Positions 18,218-26,087 of a stretch of DNA of 64,000 nt are shown in pieces. The position numbers were made by a program, and so were the translations under genes. This DNA is from Klebsiella huaxiensis. GTDB lineage: Bacteria; Pseudomonadota; Gammaproteobacteria; Enterobacterales; Enterobacteriaceae. The notes below the pieces were generated by a model. It did not search any database. It worked only from the letters and a program-made list of their open reading frames with translations, and was not told the DNA's origin. Location: contig NZ_CP036175.1 in assembly GCF_003261575.2 (NCBI RefSeq), positions 310,001 through 374,000 on the forward strand, read 5' to 3'. The stretch's first letter is position 1. Each line of letters starts with the position of its first letter.

Positions 18218-19870
18218 CTACGAAGGTTCGCCGTACAGACCGATTAACCGCCGCACCACGCCGTTGGTCCAGCCGAAGCCATCCTGAAGCGGATATTCCC
18301 CGCCGCCGCCCTCATGCGGCGTGGCGCTGGCAATATGGTACTTTTCAATCAGCTTATGGTGCCGTTTGTAGTAATGGTTCACCGTTTGCAGCCAGCTTTG
18401 GGCAATCTCGTCACCCAGCGGGTCCTGACCGTACATTTTAAAACCCTGCACTGCCATCCACTGAAGTGGCGCCCAGCCGTTGGGTTTATCCCACTGCTCG
18501 CCGCTTTCATACTCGGTCGCCATGATGCCGCCGGGAGTCAGCAGGCGTGCGCGTACCGCATCGGCGAGCTGGTCGGCTTGTTCATGGGTCGCCATGCCGA
18601 CGTATAGCGCAACGATGCTGGCGGCGGAGAAGAGCGCCAACTGCTCGCGACGCCAGTCGTAATCGCGAAAGCAGCCGCTCTCGTCGTCCCACAGGTAGCG
18701 AGTGACTGCCGCCCGGCGGTCGCTGGCCTTCTGACGAAAAGTGGCTTCCGTCTCGCGATCGCCCTTCAGGCCAGAAAGATTAGCGATGGTGTTTTCCAGC
18801 TTGAACAGCAAGGCGTTCAAATCAATGGGAATAAACTGAGTGGTGCGGATGCTCGCTAGCCGGGTAACATCGCGCAGCCAGCGACTGGAGTAATCCCAGC
18901 CGGATTCTGCCCCGGCGCGTAGGTCGCGGTAAACCTCGTTCGGCGGTCGCCCGGAGCGTTTCGCCGTTTCCACATCTTCGCGCCAGGATTCGTCGCGCGG
19001 CGTATCACGATCGTCCCAATAACGGTTCAACAGCGAGCCGTCCGGCATGCGCACCACGTGGCGATAGGCCTGGTTAGGTATCAGCGATTCCGCGCCGTCC
19101 ATCCAGAAACGGTACTCCATTTGCAGATGGTCAAGATAACGTTTTGCACCGCGCACGCCATCCTCCTCGAACAGTTCGACCATCAGCGCGAAGACCGGTG
19201 GCTGCGAGCGGCTCAAATAGTAGGTGCGGTTGCCGTTAGGGATATGGCCATAAATTTCAATCATCCACGCGAAGTTGTCGGCCATGCATTTCAGCAGATC
19301 TTCTCGGCCGCTTTCCGCCAGCCCCAACATGGTGAAGTAGGAGTCCCAGTAATAGGTTTCGCTAAAACGCCCGCCGGGCACGATATAGGACTGTGGCAGC
19401 GCCAGCAGCGATGACCAGGGAATGTGATCCTGCGGTTCACGGGTGAGGATTGGCCACAGATTATCGATATGCTCTTTAAGGGATCGCTTGGGATCGGAAA
19501 CATAATCCTCGGCGCGGCCGTCCGGCAGCCAGAAGTGTTCTTCAACGAACTGGCGTAAATCAAAGTCGGGCGCGCGTCTCACGCGACGATAGTGGATCAA
19601 AATATCCAGCGGATCCTGCTTCGGAGCGCAGTCGGGGAAGGTTTTGCTATCGACGAAAATACGTGACTTCTGCACGTGGGCGAATAGTTCCAGATAGCGG
19701 TCCGCAGGGGTCAGGGCATCCGAGGCGGGCAGCCCTTCGATGATCTCCGGTTCAGGTTCGGCGTCGAACATTTCATCCAGTTTTAACTCATACGGATCGG
19801 CTTCGTAGCACAGATCGTTTTCGATCCTCAACTCGTCGTCATCAACGTTGCGTAATTTCTGGCTGAACAT
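18218..19870 (-). CDS. treF: Cytoplasmic trehalase
   Basis: Hydrolyses cytoplasmic trehalose to two glucose. It has 550 residues against 549 in E. coli TreF and very similar sequence throughout. GH37 signatures are both present: PGGRFSETYYWDSYF near residue 170 and QWDKPNGWAPLQW near 455. There is no signal peptide, which separates it from periplasmic TreA. The ATG at 19870 gives MFSQKLRNVDDDEL, parallel to the E. coli N-terminus; the 45-codon upstream extension to 20005 is not coding. In E. coli treF is RpoS-dependent; no promoter is assigned here. Confidence 0.96.
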   Translation of the reverse strand: MFSQKLRNVDDDELRIENDLCYEADPYELKLDEMFDAEPEPEIIEGLPASDALTPADRYLELFAHVQKSRIFVDSKTFPDCAPKQDPLDILIHYRRVRRAPDFDLRQFVEEHFWLPDGRAEDYVSDPKRSLKEHIDNLWPILTREPQDHIPWSSLLALPQSYIVPGGRFSETYYWDSYFTMLGLAESGREDLLKCMADNFAWMIEIYGHIPNGNRTYYLSRSQPPVFALMVELFEEDGVRGAKRYLDHLQMEYRFWMDGAESLIPNQAYRHVVRMPDGSLLNRYWDDRDTPRDESWREDVETAKRSGRPPNEVYRDLRAGAESGWDYSSRWLRDVTRLASIRTTQFIPIDLNALLFKLENTIANLSGLKGDRETEATFRQKASDRRAAVTRYLWDDESGCFRDYDWRREQLALFSAASIVALYVGMATHEQADQLADAVRARLLTPGGIMATEYESGEQWDKPNGWAPLQWMAVQGFKMYGQDPLGDEIAQSWLQTVNHYYKRHHKLIEKYHIASATPHEGGGGEYPLQDGFGWTNGVVRRLIGLYGEPS

Positions 19871-20054
19871 AGTTATACGGGCCTCCGGATTGCGTCTGTA
19901 GAGGATGCCGGGCGCGCCCGACCTGTCTATTAAGCGTAGACATTCGCAGCGGGATTCGGGAGGTAAAGTGTGTGCTAGATCACGATTTTCGCTGAACAGT
20001 GGCAACCAGCTATAACTTTAATTGTCTGATTTTATGCATTAAAAATATTTAATC

Positions 20055-20083
20055 GCTCCGATTTCACGAGGGAAATTCGGAGC
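20055..20083 (-). terminator. Hairpin downstream of the iron alcohol dehydrogenase
   Basis: GCTCCGATTT and AAATTCGGAGC form a stem with one bulged T. On the minus strand it is followed by an A+T-rich run ending in TTTTT, consistent with a weak intrinsic terminator for the gene at 20134–21282. Confidence 0.5.
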
Positions 20084-20133
20084 AATCGTTTTGCAACAAA
20101 ATCTAAATTCTTTTTGCCTGGAATAGCGAAAGA

Positions 20134-21282
20134 TTATTCCCACGCGGCTTCCAGCATCTCCAGCAGCTGCTCGCTGGTCAGCATCACCGGGTTAGCCTTC
20201 ATCGATGATGAGCTGCTGGCGGCGAGCGCCGCAGGCTCCAGGGCGTCGCGCGGTACGCCGAGATCGTGCAGATTGCCCAGACCCGCGTGCTGGCTCCACT
20301 CTCGCAGGCTCTCCCAGGCGTTGCTCGGCTCAACATCCAGCCCGGCGGCCAGCCATTGCCGCACGTCAGCAAATCGTTGTTTGATTTTCTCATCGCTAAT
20401 CTGCGCTTCATTCAGCGCCAGGCCGAAGGAGAGCAGGCTGCCACAGAGCGCGCCGTGAGCGGCGTTGCTTAGGCCGCCCAGCGGACCAGCCAGGCCGTGT
20501 ATCACGCCGAGTCCGGCATTCGCCAGCGCCAGCCCACCGCACAGGCTAACCCACGCCATCTCATCGCGGCTGTCCGGGCACTCTTTTTCCATCAGCGTTC
20601 TGAGCGCTTTTATTCCGCGCGGGATCGCCTCCCGGCATAGCGCATCGGTAAAGGGATTGGCGCGGGTGCAGAGCCACGGCTCGATCACCTGGGTGATGGC
20701 GTCGAGTCCGGAAGCTAACGTCACTGCTCGCGGGGTGTTGTCGGTGAGCGATGGGTCAATAATCGCCAGGTCCGGCAGCATACGATCGTCGCGCAGGCTC
20801 ACTTTACGCTGCTGTTCGGGGACGTTAATCACCGCATTTTTCGTCACCTCCGCTCCTGTGCCAGCGGTGGTAGGGATAGCGACGAACGGTAGCGGGTTAG
20901 CCTCTAACACGCGCCCGGTACCAACCACCTCCAGATACTCGAGAGCCGCTCCCTGAGCTGGAACCAGCGCCGCAATCGCTTTGCCTGCGTCAATCACCGC
21001 GCCGCCACCGAGACTGACCACCGCCCCGATGCCCTTTTCCCGCGCCAGGCGAACGCCCTGTTCAATATCCTGTAAGCAAGGTTCATGGGCGATAGATAGA
21101 GTGGTGACGTCAAGCTGATGCGCTCGCAGTTCCGCCAGCAAAAACTCAGCGCGTTGCAGGCTGGCGCCGTGAACCAGCAGTATCTGCGCGGAATGCCCGG
21201 CGAGCCAGGGGGCTGCGCTACGAGCAAGGCCGCGTCCAAAGCGGATATTGCCCGGTGTTAAAACGTTAAAAGAGGTCAACAT
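20134..21282 (-). CDS. Iron-containing (group III) alcohol dehydrogenase
   Basis: 382 residues from the ATG at 21282 (MLTSFNVLTPGNIRFGRG), the normal length of the family; the ORF extends to 21414 but that part would cross the left-end hairpin of the TnpB element. The NAD-binding GGGAVIDAGKAIA near residue 95 and the metal-binding region are visible: DAITQVIEPWL, HGLAGPLGGLSNAAHGALCG, with His residues placed as in YiaY/EutG relatives. It oxidises a primary alcohol or reduces an aldehyde; the substrate is not identifiable. The gene is absent at this site in E. coli. Its promoter side abuts the TnpB element, which may have altered its expression. Confidence 0.85.
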   Translation of the reverse strand: MLTSFNVLTPGNIRFGRGLARSAAPWLAGHSAQILLVHGASLQRAEFLLAELRAHQLDVTTLSIAHEPCLQDIEQGVRLAREKGIGAVVSLGGGAVIDAGKAIAALVPAQGAALEYLEVVGTGRVLEANPLPFVAIPTTAGTGAEVTKNAVINVPEQQRKVSLRDDRMLPDLAIIDPSLTDNTPRAVTLASGLDAITQVIEPWLCTRANPFTDALCREAIPRGIKALRTLMEKECPDSRDEMAWVSLCGGLALANAGLGVIHGLAGPLGGLSNAAHGALCGSLLSFGLALNEAQISDEKIKQRFADVRQWLAAGLDVEPSNAWESLREWSQHAGLGNLHDLGVPRDALEPAALAASSSSSMKANPVMLTSEQLLEMLEAAWE

Positions 21283-21395
21283 GTCGGGTACCTGTTCTGG
21301 AGAAAAATCCTGCAATCCACTATACACATTATCAATTTGCGCGTAAGACCTCGTCCAATCGGGCGGGGATATAAGTGCGGTAACTGCGTAATATT

Positions 21396-21413
21396 TGTTG
21401 ACCTTCGTCAACA
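21396..21413 (+). repeat. Candidate left-end hairpin of the TnpB element
   Basis: TGTTGAC and GTCAACA form a perfect 7-bp stem with loop CTTC, 34 bp upstream of tnpB. IS200/IS605-family elements carry a subterminal hairpin at each end, so this is the best candidate for the left end. The exact left boundary, expected about 10–20 bp further left, cannot be fixed without an empty-site comparison. Confidence 0.5.
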
Positions 21414-21447
21414 TCGCTTATATTTTTCAGCGTAATTTGTTAGCCCT

Positions 21448-22578
21448 ATGAAACGCGCCTATAAATATCGATTCTATCCAACACCCGATCAGGTTGAGCT
21501 TTTGGCTCAAACGTTCGGGTGTGTGCGTTTTATCTATAACAGCATCCTCCGCTGGCGCACTGATGCGTACTATGAGCGCCAGGAGAGAATCGGTTATGCG
21601 CAAGCCAGCGCCCGCTTAACAGCACTGAAAAAAGAGCCAGAATTTGCCTGGCTCAACGACGTTTCCAGCGTGCCGCTACAGCAAGCCTTACGCCACCAAC
21701 AAGCCGGATTCTCAAACTTTTTCGCCGGACGTGCCAAATATCCTACATTCAAAAGCAAACGCCATAAACAGGCCGCTACGCTCACCGATGCCGCGTTTAA
21801 ATACCGTGATGGCAAGTTGTACATGGCAAAGAGCAAAGCGCCTTTAGACGTGCGCTGGAGTCGCCCTTTGCCGTCTATCCCTTCCACGGTCACGATCAGC
21901 AAAGATGCCACCGGGCGATACTTTGTTTCGTGCCTCTGCGAGTTTGAGCCTGTATCACTGCCGATCACTGTTTCTACGGTCGGCATTGATGTTGGTTTAA
22001 AAGATTTGTTTGTCACCGATACCGGATTCAAGTCCGGTAATCCCCGCCATACCGCTAAATACGCGGCCCGCCTGGCGCTGCTCCAGCGCCGTTTAAGTAA
22101 AAAGGCCAAAGGTTCGAAAAATCGCGCCAAAGCCCGCTTAAAGGTGGTCCGACTCCACGCGAAAATTGCCGATTGCCGAATGGATGTCTTGCACAAGGCC
22201 ACCCGCAAACTGATTAACGATAACCAGGTTGTTTGCGTCGAATCCCTCAAGGTGAAGAACATGATCCGCAACCCGTCGCTATCTAAAGCGATAGCAGATG
22301 CAAGCTGGAGCGAATTTGTGCGCCAGCTCCAGTACAAAGGTGAATGGGCGGGGCGGTCAGTGGTCGCCATTGACCCGTTTTTTCCGTCCTCAAAACGCTG
22401 TAGCTGTTGCGGATATACCATGCAAAAAATGCCTCTTGATGTTCGTAAATGGTCTTGCCCGGAATGCGGCGCAGACCATGATCGTGACGTTAATGCGGCC
22501 CGTAATATCAAAGCTGCCGGGCTGGCAGTGTTAGCCCACGGAGAGCCTGTAAATCCTGAATCGCATAAAGCGACTTAG
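21448..22578 (+). CDS. tnpB: TnpB, RNA-guided endonuclease of an IS200/IS605-type element
   Basis: 376 residues. The N-terminal helix-turn-helix (MKRAYKYRFYPTPDQVELL, FGCVRFIYN), the RuvC-like nuclease split over VGIDVGLKDL (Asp near 186), VCVESLKVKN (Glu near 271) and HDRDVNAARN (Asp near 349), and the zinc ribbon CSCCG…CPECG between the last two are all present, so the nuclease appears intact. No tnpA (Y1 transposase) gene is next to it, so this is an IS1341-like, non-autonomous form. TnpB proteins of this class cut DNA using an omega-RNA made from the element's right end; that is family knowledge. The stop TAG at 22576 lies inside the likely omega-RNA region. Confidence 0.92.
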   Translation: MKRAYKYRFYPTPDQVELLAQTFGCVRFIYNSILRWRTDAYYERQERIGYAQASARLTALKKEPEFAWLNDVSSVPLQQALRHQQAGFSNFFAGRAKYPTFKSKRHKQAATLTDAAFKYRDGKLYMAKSKAPLDVRWSRPLPSIPSTVTISKDATGRYFVSCLCEFEPVSLPITVSTVGIDVGLKDLFVTDTGFKSGNPRHTAKYAARLALLQRRLSKKAKGSKNRAKARLKVVRLHAKIADCRMDVLHKATRKLINDNQVVCVESLKVKNMIRNPSLSKAIADASWSEFVRQLQYKGEWAGRSVVAIDPFFPSSKRCSCCGYTMQKMPLDVRKWSCPECGADHDRDVNAARNIKAAGLAVLAHGEPVNPESHKAT

Positions 22579-22630
22579 GTTCGGCTCCGTGAAGTGGGAA
22601 TCCTCGCCCTTTAGGGTGGGGAGCAGTCAA
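22540..22630 (+). ncRNA. Putative omega-RNA scaffold and right end of the TnpB element
   Basis: The end of tnpB runs into GTGGGAATCCTCGCCC, a TTTA loop and GGGTGGGG (8-bp stem 22602–22609/22614–22621, with two G·T pairs), then GAGCAGTCAA ending at 22630. This GAATCC-hairpin-GTCAA arrangement is the usual right end of TnpB elements and the 3' end of their guide scaffold. Flanking DNA from about 22631 (CCAGCTGTACACG) would then act as the guide. The 5' limit given is approximate. Confidence 0.65.
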
Positions 22631-22700
22631 CCAGCTGTACACGTGTTGCTGTTGGAGTATTGTGAAACAACCATCTCTTTTGATTGAGGAATTGCTGACA

Positions 22701-23324
22701 ATGATAAAAATACTGGGCAAGCGCTCATCAATTAACGTGCGTAAAGTGCTGTGGACCTGTGAAGAAGCGGGGCTGGATTATCAGCAGGAAGATTATGGCA
22801 GTGGGTTCCAGTCAATTGAGACTCCGGAGTTTCGTGCCCTTAACCCGAATAGCCTGGTGCCGGTGCTGCTGGATGACGATTTTGTGTTGTGGGAGTCGAA
22901 CAGTATTTGCCGCTACCTGGCGCGTAAAGCGGGGCGGGAAGACCTGCTCCCCAGCGCACCGCAGGCTGCCGCAGAGGTTGAGCACTGGATGGACTGGCAG
23001 GCGACGGAGTTTAACAGTGCCTGGCGCTATGCTTTTATGGGGTTGGTGCGCAAGGATCCACGCTTTCAGGATCCGGCGGCGATCAAAGAGAGCATTGCCG
23101 CCTGGACTCGCTGCGTGCAGATCGTCAATGCGCAGCTTCAGCAGACCGGAGCATGGGTCACCGGTAGCCAGTTTACCCTCGCGGATATTGTCCTTGGTCT
23201 GTCGGTGCATCGCTGGAAAATGACGCCATTCGCCCATCCGGAAATGGCGGAAGTCGAGCGCTGGTATATGGCGCTGAATCAGCGTTCGGCGTTCAAGCGC
23301 CATGGGAATAATGGCGTGGCGTAA
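22701..23324 (+). CDS. Glutathione S-transferase family protein
   Basis: 207 residues from the ATG at 22701, preceded by TTGAGGA; the GTG at 22662 is a weaker choice. An N-terminal thioredoxin fold holds SSINVRKVLWTCEEAG (Ser/Asn at the active-site turn) and the glutathione-binding LVPVL and WESNSICRYLA segments near residues 53 and 66. The all-helical C-terminal domain contains the N-capping motif FTLADIVLG near 161. Likely a detoxification or glutathione-disulfide enzyme; the substrate is unknown. It lies alone, just right of the TnpB element. Confidence 0.85.
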   Translation: MIKILGKRSSINVRKVLWTCEEAGLDYQQEDYGSGFQSIETPEFRALNPNSLVPVLLDDDFVLWESNSICRYLARKAGREDLLPSAPQAAAEVEHWMDWQATEFNSAWRYAFMGLVRKDPRFQDPAAIKESIAAWTRCVQIVNAQLQQTGAWVTGSQFTLADIVLGLSVHRWKMTPFAHPEMAEVERWYMALNQRSAFKRHGNNGVA

Positions 23325-23660
23325 ACACCATTTTCAATGCCGCTAATATTTTTATAAGTATGGTTTTTATAGCTTCAATCAAATTGATTAGCAGCACTTA
23401 TCGATCGCGTTCTCAAATCTCCGGCCTCACTCCGGCCGTAATGAGACAGCACCAGAGTCTCAGTACGGTCAGATTTCCTCTCTGCGCTTCAAACCAGTAA
23501 GCCAAAGGTTTCCTCGTATAACAAATCCTGACGTTTCATCACCTGAAGTAACCACCGCCGGAGGTAATGGTTATGACCTGGCTGTTTATTTTATCTCTTT
23601 AATTAATTATCTATCTGATAATTAATGAGTTTATATGTGTTTTAGAAAGAGGAGGATCTT
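23325..23660. other. Non-coding stretch before the PTS island
   Basis: No gene of normal length is seen. A short stem TGAGAC/GTCTCA lies at 23442–23462. A consensus-strength ribosome site GGAGG (23560–23564) is followed after 8 bases by a nine-codon frame MTWLFILSL (ATG 23573, TAA 23600–23602). This could be a leader peptide or chance. The right end passes into the CRP site and promoter of the island. Confidence 0.35.
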
Positions 23661-23682
23661 TTATGTGATGTATCGCACAAAA
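23661..23682 (+). promoter_or_regulatory. CRP-binding site upstream of the PTS operon
   Basis: TGTGATGTATCGCACA has TGTGA-N6-GCACA, matching the CRP consensus TGTGA-N6-TCACA except at one position. It lies about 155 bp before the IIA start, suggesting catabolite control of the whole island. Confidence 0.65.
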
Positions 23683-23742
23683 AAAAGTCGGCGCTATTGA
23701 AGCAAATCCGTACCGGGTATAGCTTTAAGTCACTTGAACATA

Positions 23743-23758
23743 GTTGTACATAGACAAC
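23743..23758. promoter_or_regulatory. Candidate operator for the island's HutC-type regulator
   Basis: GTTGTACATAGACAAC has perfect GTTGT/ACAAC arms spaced by 6 bases, a shape typical of HutC/TreR-type sites. It lies 61 bp before the IIA start. A related but shorter palindrome is present before the regulator gene itself (28788–28798). Confidence 0.45.
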
Positions 23759-23818
23759 CATAACCAACAGTGGATATGTTGTACGCAAATCCTCCCATTA
23801 GGATCAGAGGTGTTTTTT

Positions 23819-24283
23819 ATGTCAATTGCATCCAATATTGATGACGATTTTATCCTGCTCAACCATCCAGGATGTGAGCGTGAAGCTCTGTTTCGTGAGA
23901 TTAATAGTCTTTTGTTGACGAAAAATTTTGTTGAGGAGACGTATCTCCAGGCCTTGGTTAACAGGGAAGAGAATAATCCGACCGCGATGCAGCTCGAAAA
24001 AATCGGTGTCGCAATCCCGCATGTAGATGTTGAACATATTAAAGAAGAAAAACTTGTCGTGGTTTCATGTCCTGAAGGGATTGAGTTTAAGCAAGCGGAA
24101 GATCCTGACGAAGTTATGACGGTACATGTCATTTTTTTCCTCTTATTGAAAGAAAAAAATGCTCATATTGATTTTTTGATGAAGCTTATTGGTCTATTCA
24201 GACAGACTGAAAAAATGGACAGATTTTTAATAACACAATCACCTGAGGAAGTGAAAAAACTTCTCACCGTAGCCCTTAATTAA
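23819..24283 (+). CDS. PTS IIA component, galactitol/fructose type
   Basis: 154-residue cytoplasmic phosphocarrier. The active His68 lies in IGVAIPHVDVEH, the PTS_EIIA_2 signature. It passes phosphate from HPr to the IIB at 24323. The start at 23819 follows ATCAGAGG with an 8-base gap. First gene of an apparently nine-gene island on the same strand; composition is clearly A+T-richer than treF or gor. Closest in type to GatA. Sugar specificity cannot be read from IIA. Confidence 0.88.
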   Translation: MSIASNIDDDFILLNHPGCEREALFREINSLLLTKNFVEETYLQALVNREENNPTAMQLEKIGVAIPHVDVEHIKEEKLVVVSCPEGIEFKQAEDPDEVMTVHVIFFLLLKEKNAHIDFLMKLIGLFRQTEKMDRFLITQSPEEVKKLLTVALN

Positions 24284-24322
24284 AAAAGTCTATTAATCAA
24301 ATAAATGTACCCGGAGATTATG

Positions 24323-24604
24323 ATGAATAAAAAAATTATTTTTGCATGTACGAGTGGTATTGCAACTTCAGCTGTTGCGACTGAAAAAGTTGTTCAGTAT
24401 TGCAAAAGCAAAGGGATTAATGTTGAGCCTATTCAATCAAATATTGGCACTATTGGCAAACAAGACGGTATGGCCGATTTAATTATTGTTACTTCTGCTG
24501 TTAAAACAGAACTGCAAACTCCGGTTCTGAATGGTCTTCCGCTTCTGACTGGTTTTGGCGAAGAGGAATTACTGGAAAAAATCGTTGCTATCCTTAAACA
24601 ATAA
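24323..24604 (+). CDS. PTS IIB component, galactitol type
   Basis: 93 residues. The phosphorylated Cys9 sits in the P-loop FACTSGIATS, as in GatB. The ATG at 24323 is preferred to the adjacent ATG at 24320 because GGAG lies 7 bases before it. It receives phosphate from IIA and hands it to the substrate bound by IIC. The following gene begins 11 bases downstream, so the two are translationally close. Confidence 0.88.
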   Translation: MNKKIIFACTSGIATSAVATEKVVQYCKSKGINVEPIQSNIGTIGKQDGMADLIIVTSAVKTELQTPVLNGLPLLTGFGEEELLEKIVAILKQ

Positions 24605-24615
24605 AGGTGAGCGTG

Positions 24616-26010
24616 ATGGATAAAGTATTTTCCGCAGTCCAGTTTATTCTGGGGCTGGGGCCGACAATCATGCTGCCGATAATTATTTTTATTATGGCAA
24701 TGTGCTTGCAGACGGGTTTTAGCCGGGCTTTACGCTCGGCTCTGACCATCGGTATGGGATTTATTGGTATCTTTTTGGTCTTTGGCCTGCTTGTTGACAC
24801 ACTGGGACCAGCAGCAAAAGAGATGGTCAATCATACAGGAATTGATTTGCCGGTTGTTGATTTGGGCTGGACACCGCTTGCTGCCATTGCATGGGCTTCA
24901 CAGGTTGCACCGTTTGTTGTACCTATGACCATTGGTATTAACGTATTGATGTTAACGCTGAACTGGACGAAGACGGTTGATATCGATGTCTGGAACTTCT
25001 GGCATTTTTCGATGGTTGGCGCCATGGTTTACGGAGTTACCGGAAACTTTTTCTTTGGCTTGCTAATCGCTGGCGTCACTGCTGCTATCACCTTTGTTAT
25101 GGCTGACTGGTGCGCTCCGATGATTCAGAAATATTTCAATCTTCCAGGAATTTCATTGCCCACGTTGTCTGCGGTTATTTTCTTCCCGATAGGCGTTCTG
25201 GGAAACATGGTGCTCGATAAGATACCGGGGCTTAATAAGCTGAATGCGGATCCGGACCAAATACAGAAGCGGTTTGGCGTCTTCGGCGAACCCATGATGC
25301 TGGGCGTTATTCTGGGAGCCGGTATTGGTCTTCTGGCGGAATATGACCTTAAAGGCGTACTGAACCTTGCCATGAGCCTGGGAGCGGTCATGTTGATCAT
25401 GCCGCGGATGGTTAAATTGTTGATGGAAGGGTTACTGCCGCTGTCGGATGCTGTTCGTAACTTCTTACGTAAGCGTTATCCGGACCGTCACGACCTGTAT
25501 ATCGGTCTGGACATTGCGGTTGCAGTCGGCCATCCATCCGTGCTTTCAACGGCCTTATTGTTAATCCCGGTCGGTATTCTTCTGGCGGTGGTTCTCCCAG
25601 GTAACAGACTGCTGCCATTGGGTGACCTGGCTAACATTTGGGTACCTATTTCGATGGTGGTGCTGGCCTGTCGCGGCAATATCGTCAGAGCGTTTATTAT
25701 CGGGATCCCTTGTCTGGCTGTTAACTTGTATGTGGCTTCAGCAGCCGCGCCAATTTTGACAAAGATTGCCAGAGACATGAATTTCCCCATTAAAACGGAT
25801 GGTGAGATCTCAAGCCTGCTTGACGGCGGTAATCCCTATCGTTTTTGGGCAGTAAAAATCTTTGATGGTAACGGAATTGCGCTGGCCCTTATTCCGGTCA
25901 TATTCTTGCTCTGCCTGTGGTTGTATCGGGTAACGAAGAAACAGCTTCAGGCGGAAGAAGCTGCAGAAAATAATGAAGCTACGACAGGTAGTGTTCCAGT
26001 AATTAAATAA
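24616..26010 (+). CDS. PTS IIC permease, galactitol family
   Basis: 464 residues (E. coli GatC 451) with many hydrophobic segments, starting MDKVFSAVQFILGLGPTIML at an ATG preceded by AAAGGTGAG; a GTG at 24607 is also possible. GatC-type blocks include FSRALRSALTIGMGFIGIFL, PMTIGINVLMLTLNWTKT and DIAVAVGHPSVLSTALL. It carries a hexitol or pentitol across the membrane during phosphorylation by IIB. Gat-family IIC proteins handle galactitol, arabitol and related polyols, so the exact substrate is open. The C-terminal 30 residues are hydrophilic and rich in glutamate and alanine. Confidence 0.88.
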   Translation: MDKVFSAVQFILGLGPTIMLPIIIFIMAMCLQTGFSRALRSALTIGMGFIGIFLVFGLLVDTLGPAAKEMVNHTGIDLPVVDLGWTPLAAIAWASQVAPFVVPMTIGINVLMLTLNWTKTVDIDVWNFWHFSMVGAMVYGVTGNFFFGLLIAGVTAAITFVMADWCAPMIQKYFNLPGISLPTLSAVIFFPIGVLGNMVLDKIPGLNKLNADPDQIQKRFGVFGEPMMLGVILGAGIGLLAEYDLKGVLNLAMSLGAVMLIMPRMVKLLMEGLLPLSDAVRNFLRKRYPDRHDLYIGLDIAVAVGHPSVLSTALLLIPVGILLAVVLPGNRLLPLGDLANIWVPISMVVLACRGNIVRAFIIGIPCLAVNLYVASAAAPILTKIARDMNFPIKTDGEISSLLDGGNPYRFWAVKIFDGNGIALALIPVIFLLCLWLYRVTKKQLQAEEAAENNEATTGSVPVIK

Positions 26011-26017
26011 TCTAGTC

Positions 26018-26049
26018 TATTCTGAAGCAGAGTTTTCTGCTTCAGAATA
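26018..26049 (+). repeat. Perfect 14-bp hairpin between IIC and the kinase gene
   Basis: TATTCTGAAGCAGA and TCTGCTTCAGAATA are exact reverse complements with a 4-base loop, 8 bp after the IIC stop. There is no T tract, so it is more likely an mRNA-stabilising or processing hairpin separating the PTS cistrons from the enzymes than a full terminator. Confidence 0.75.
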
Positions 26050-26087
26050 AAATAAACAGATATCCCTTACATCATAAGGGGAGAGCG

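Noticed and set aside
21282..21414. Longer N-terminus for the iron alcohol dehydrogenase
   Set aside because: The extension would cross the TnpB left-end hairpin and gives more than the family length; the ATG at 21282 fits the known N-terminus.
21594..22511. 305-residue minus-strand ORF opposite tnpB
   Set aside because: Shadow of tnpB, which has all expected nuclease motifs.
23664..23700. Short frame MYRTKKSRRY after a GGAGG site
   Set aside because: It overlaps the CRP box, the alternative ATG is directly followed by a stop, and nothing suggests it is translated.
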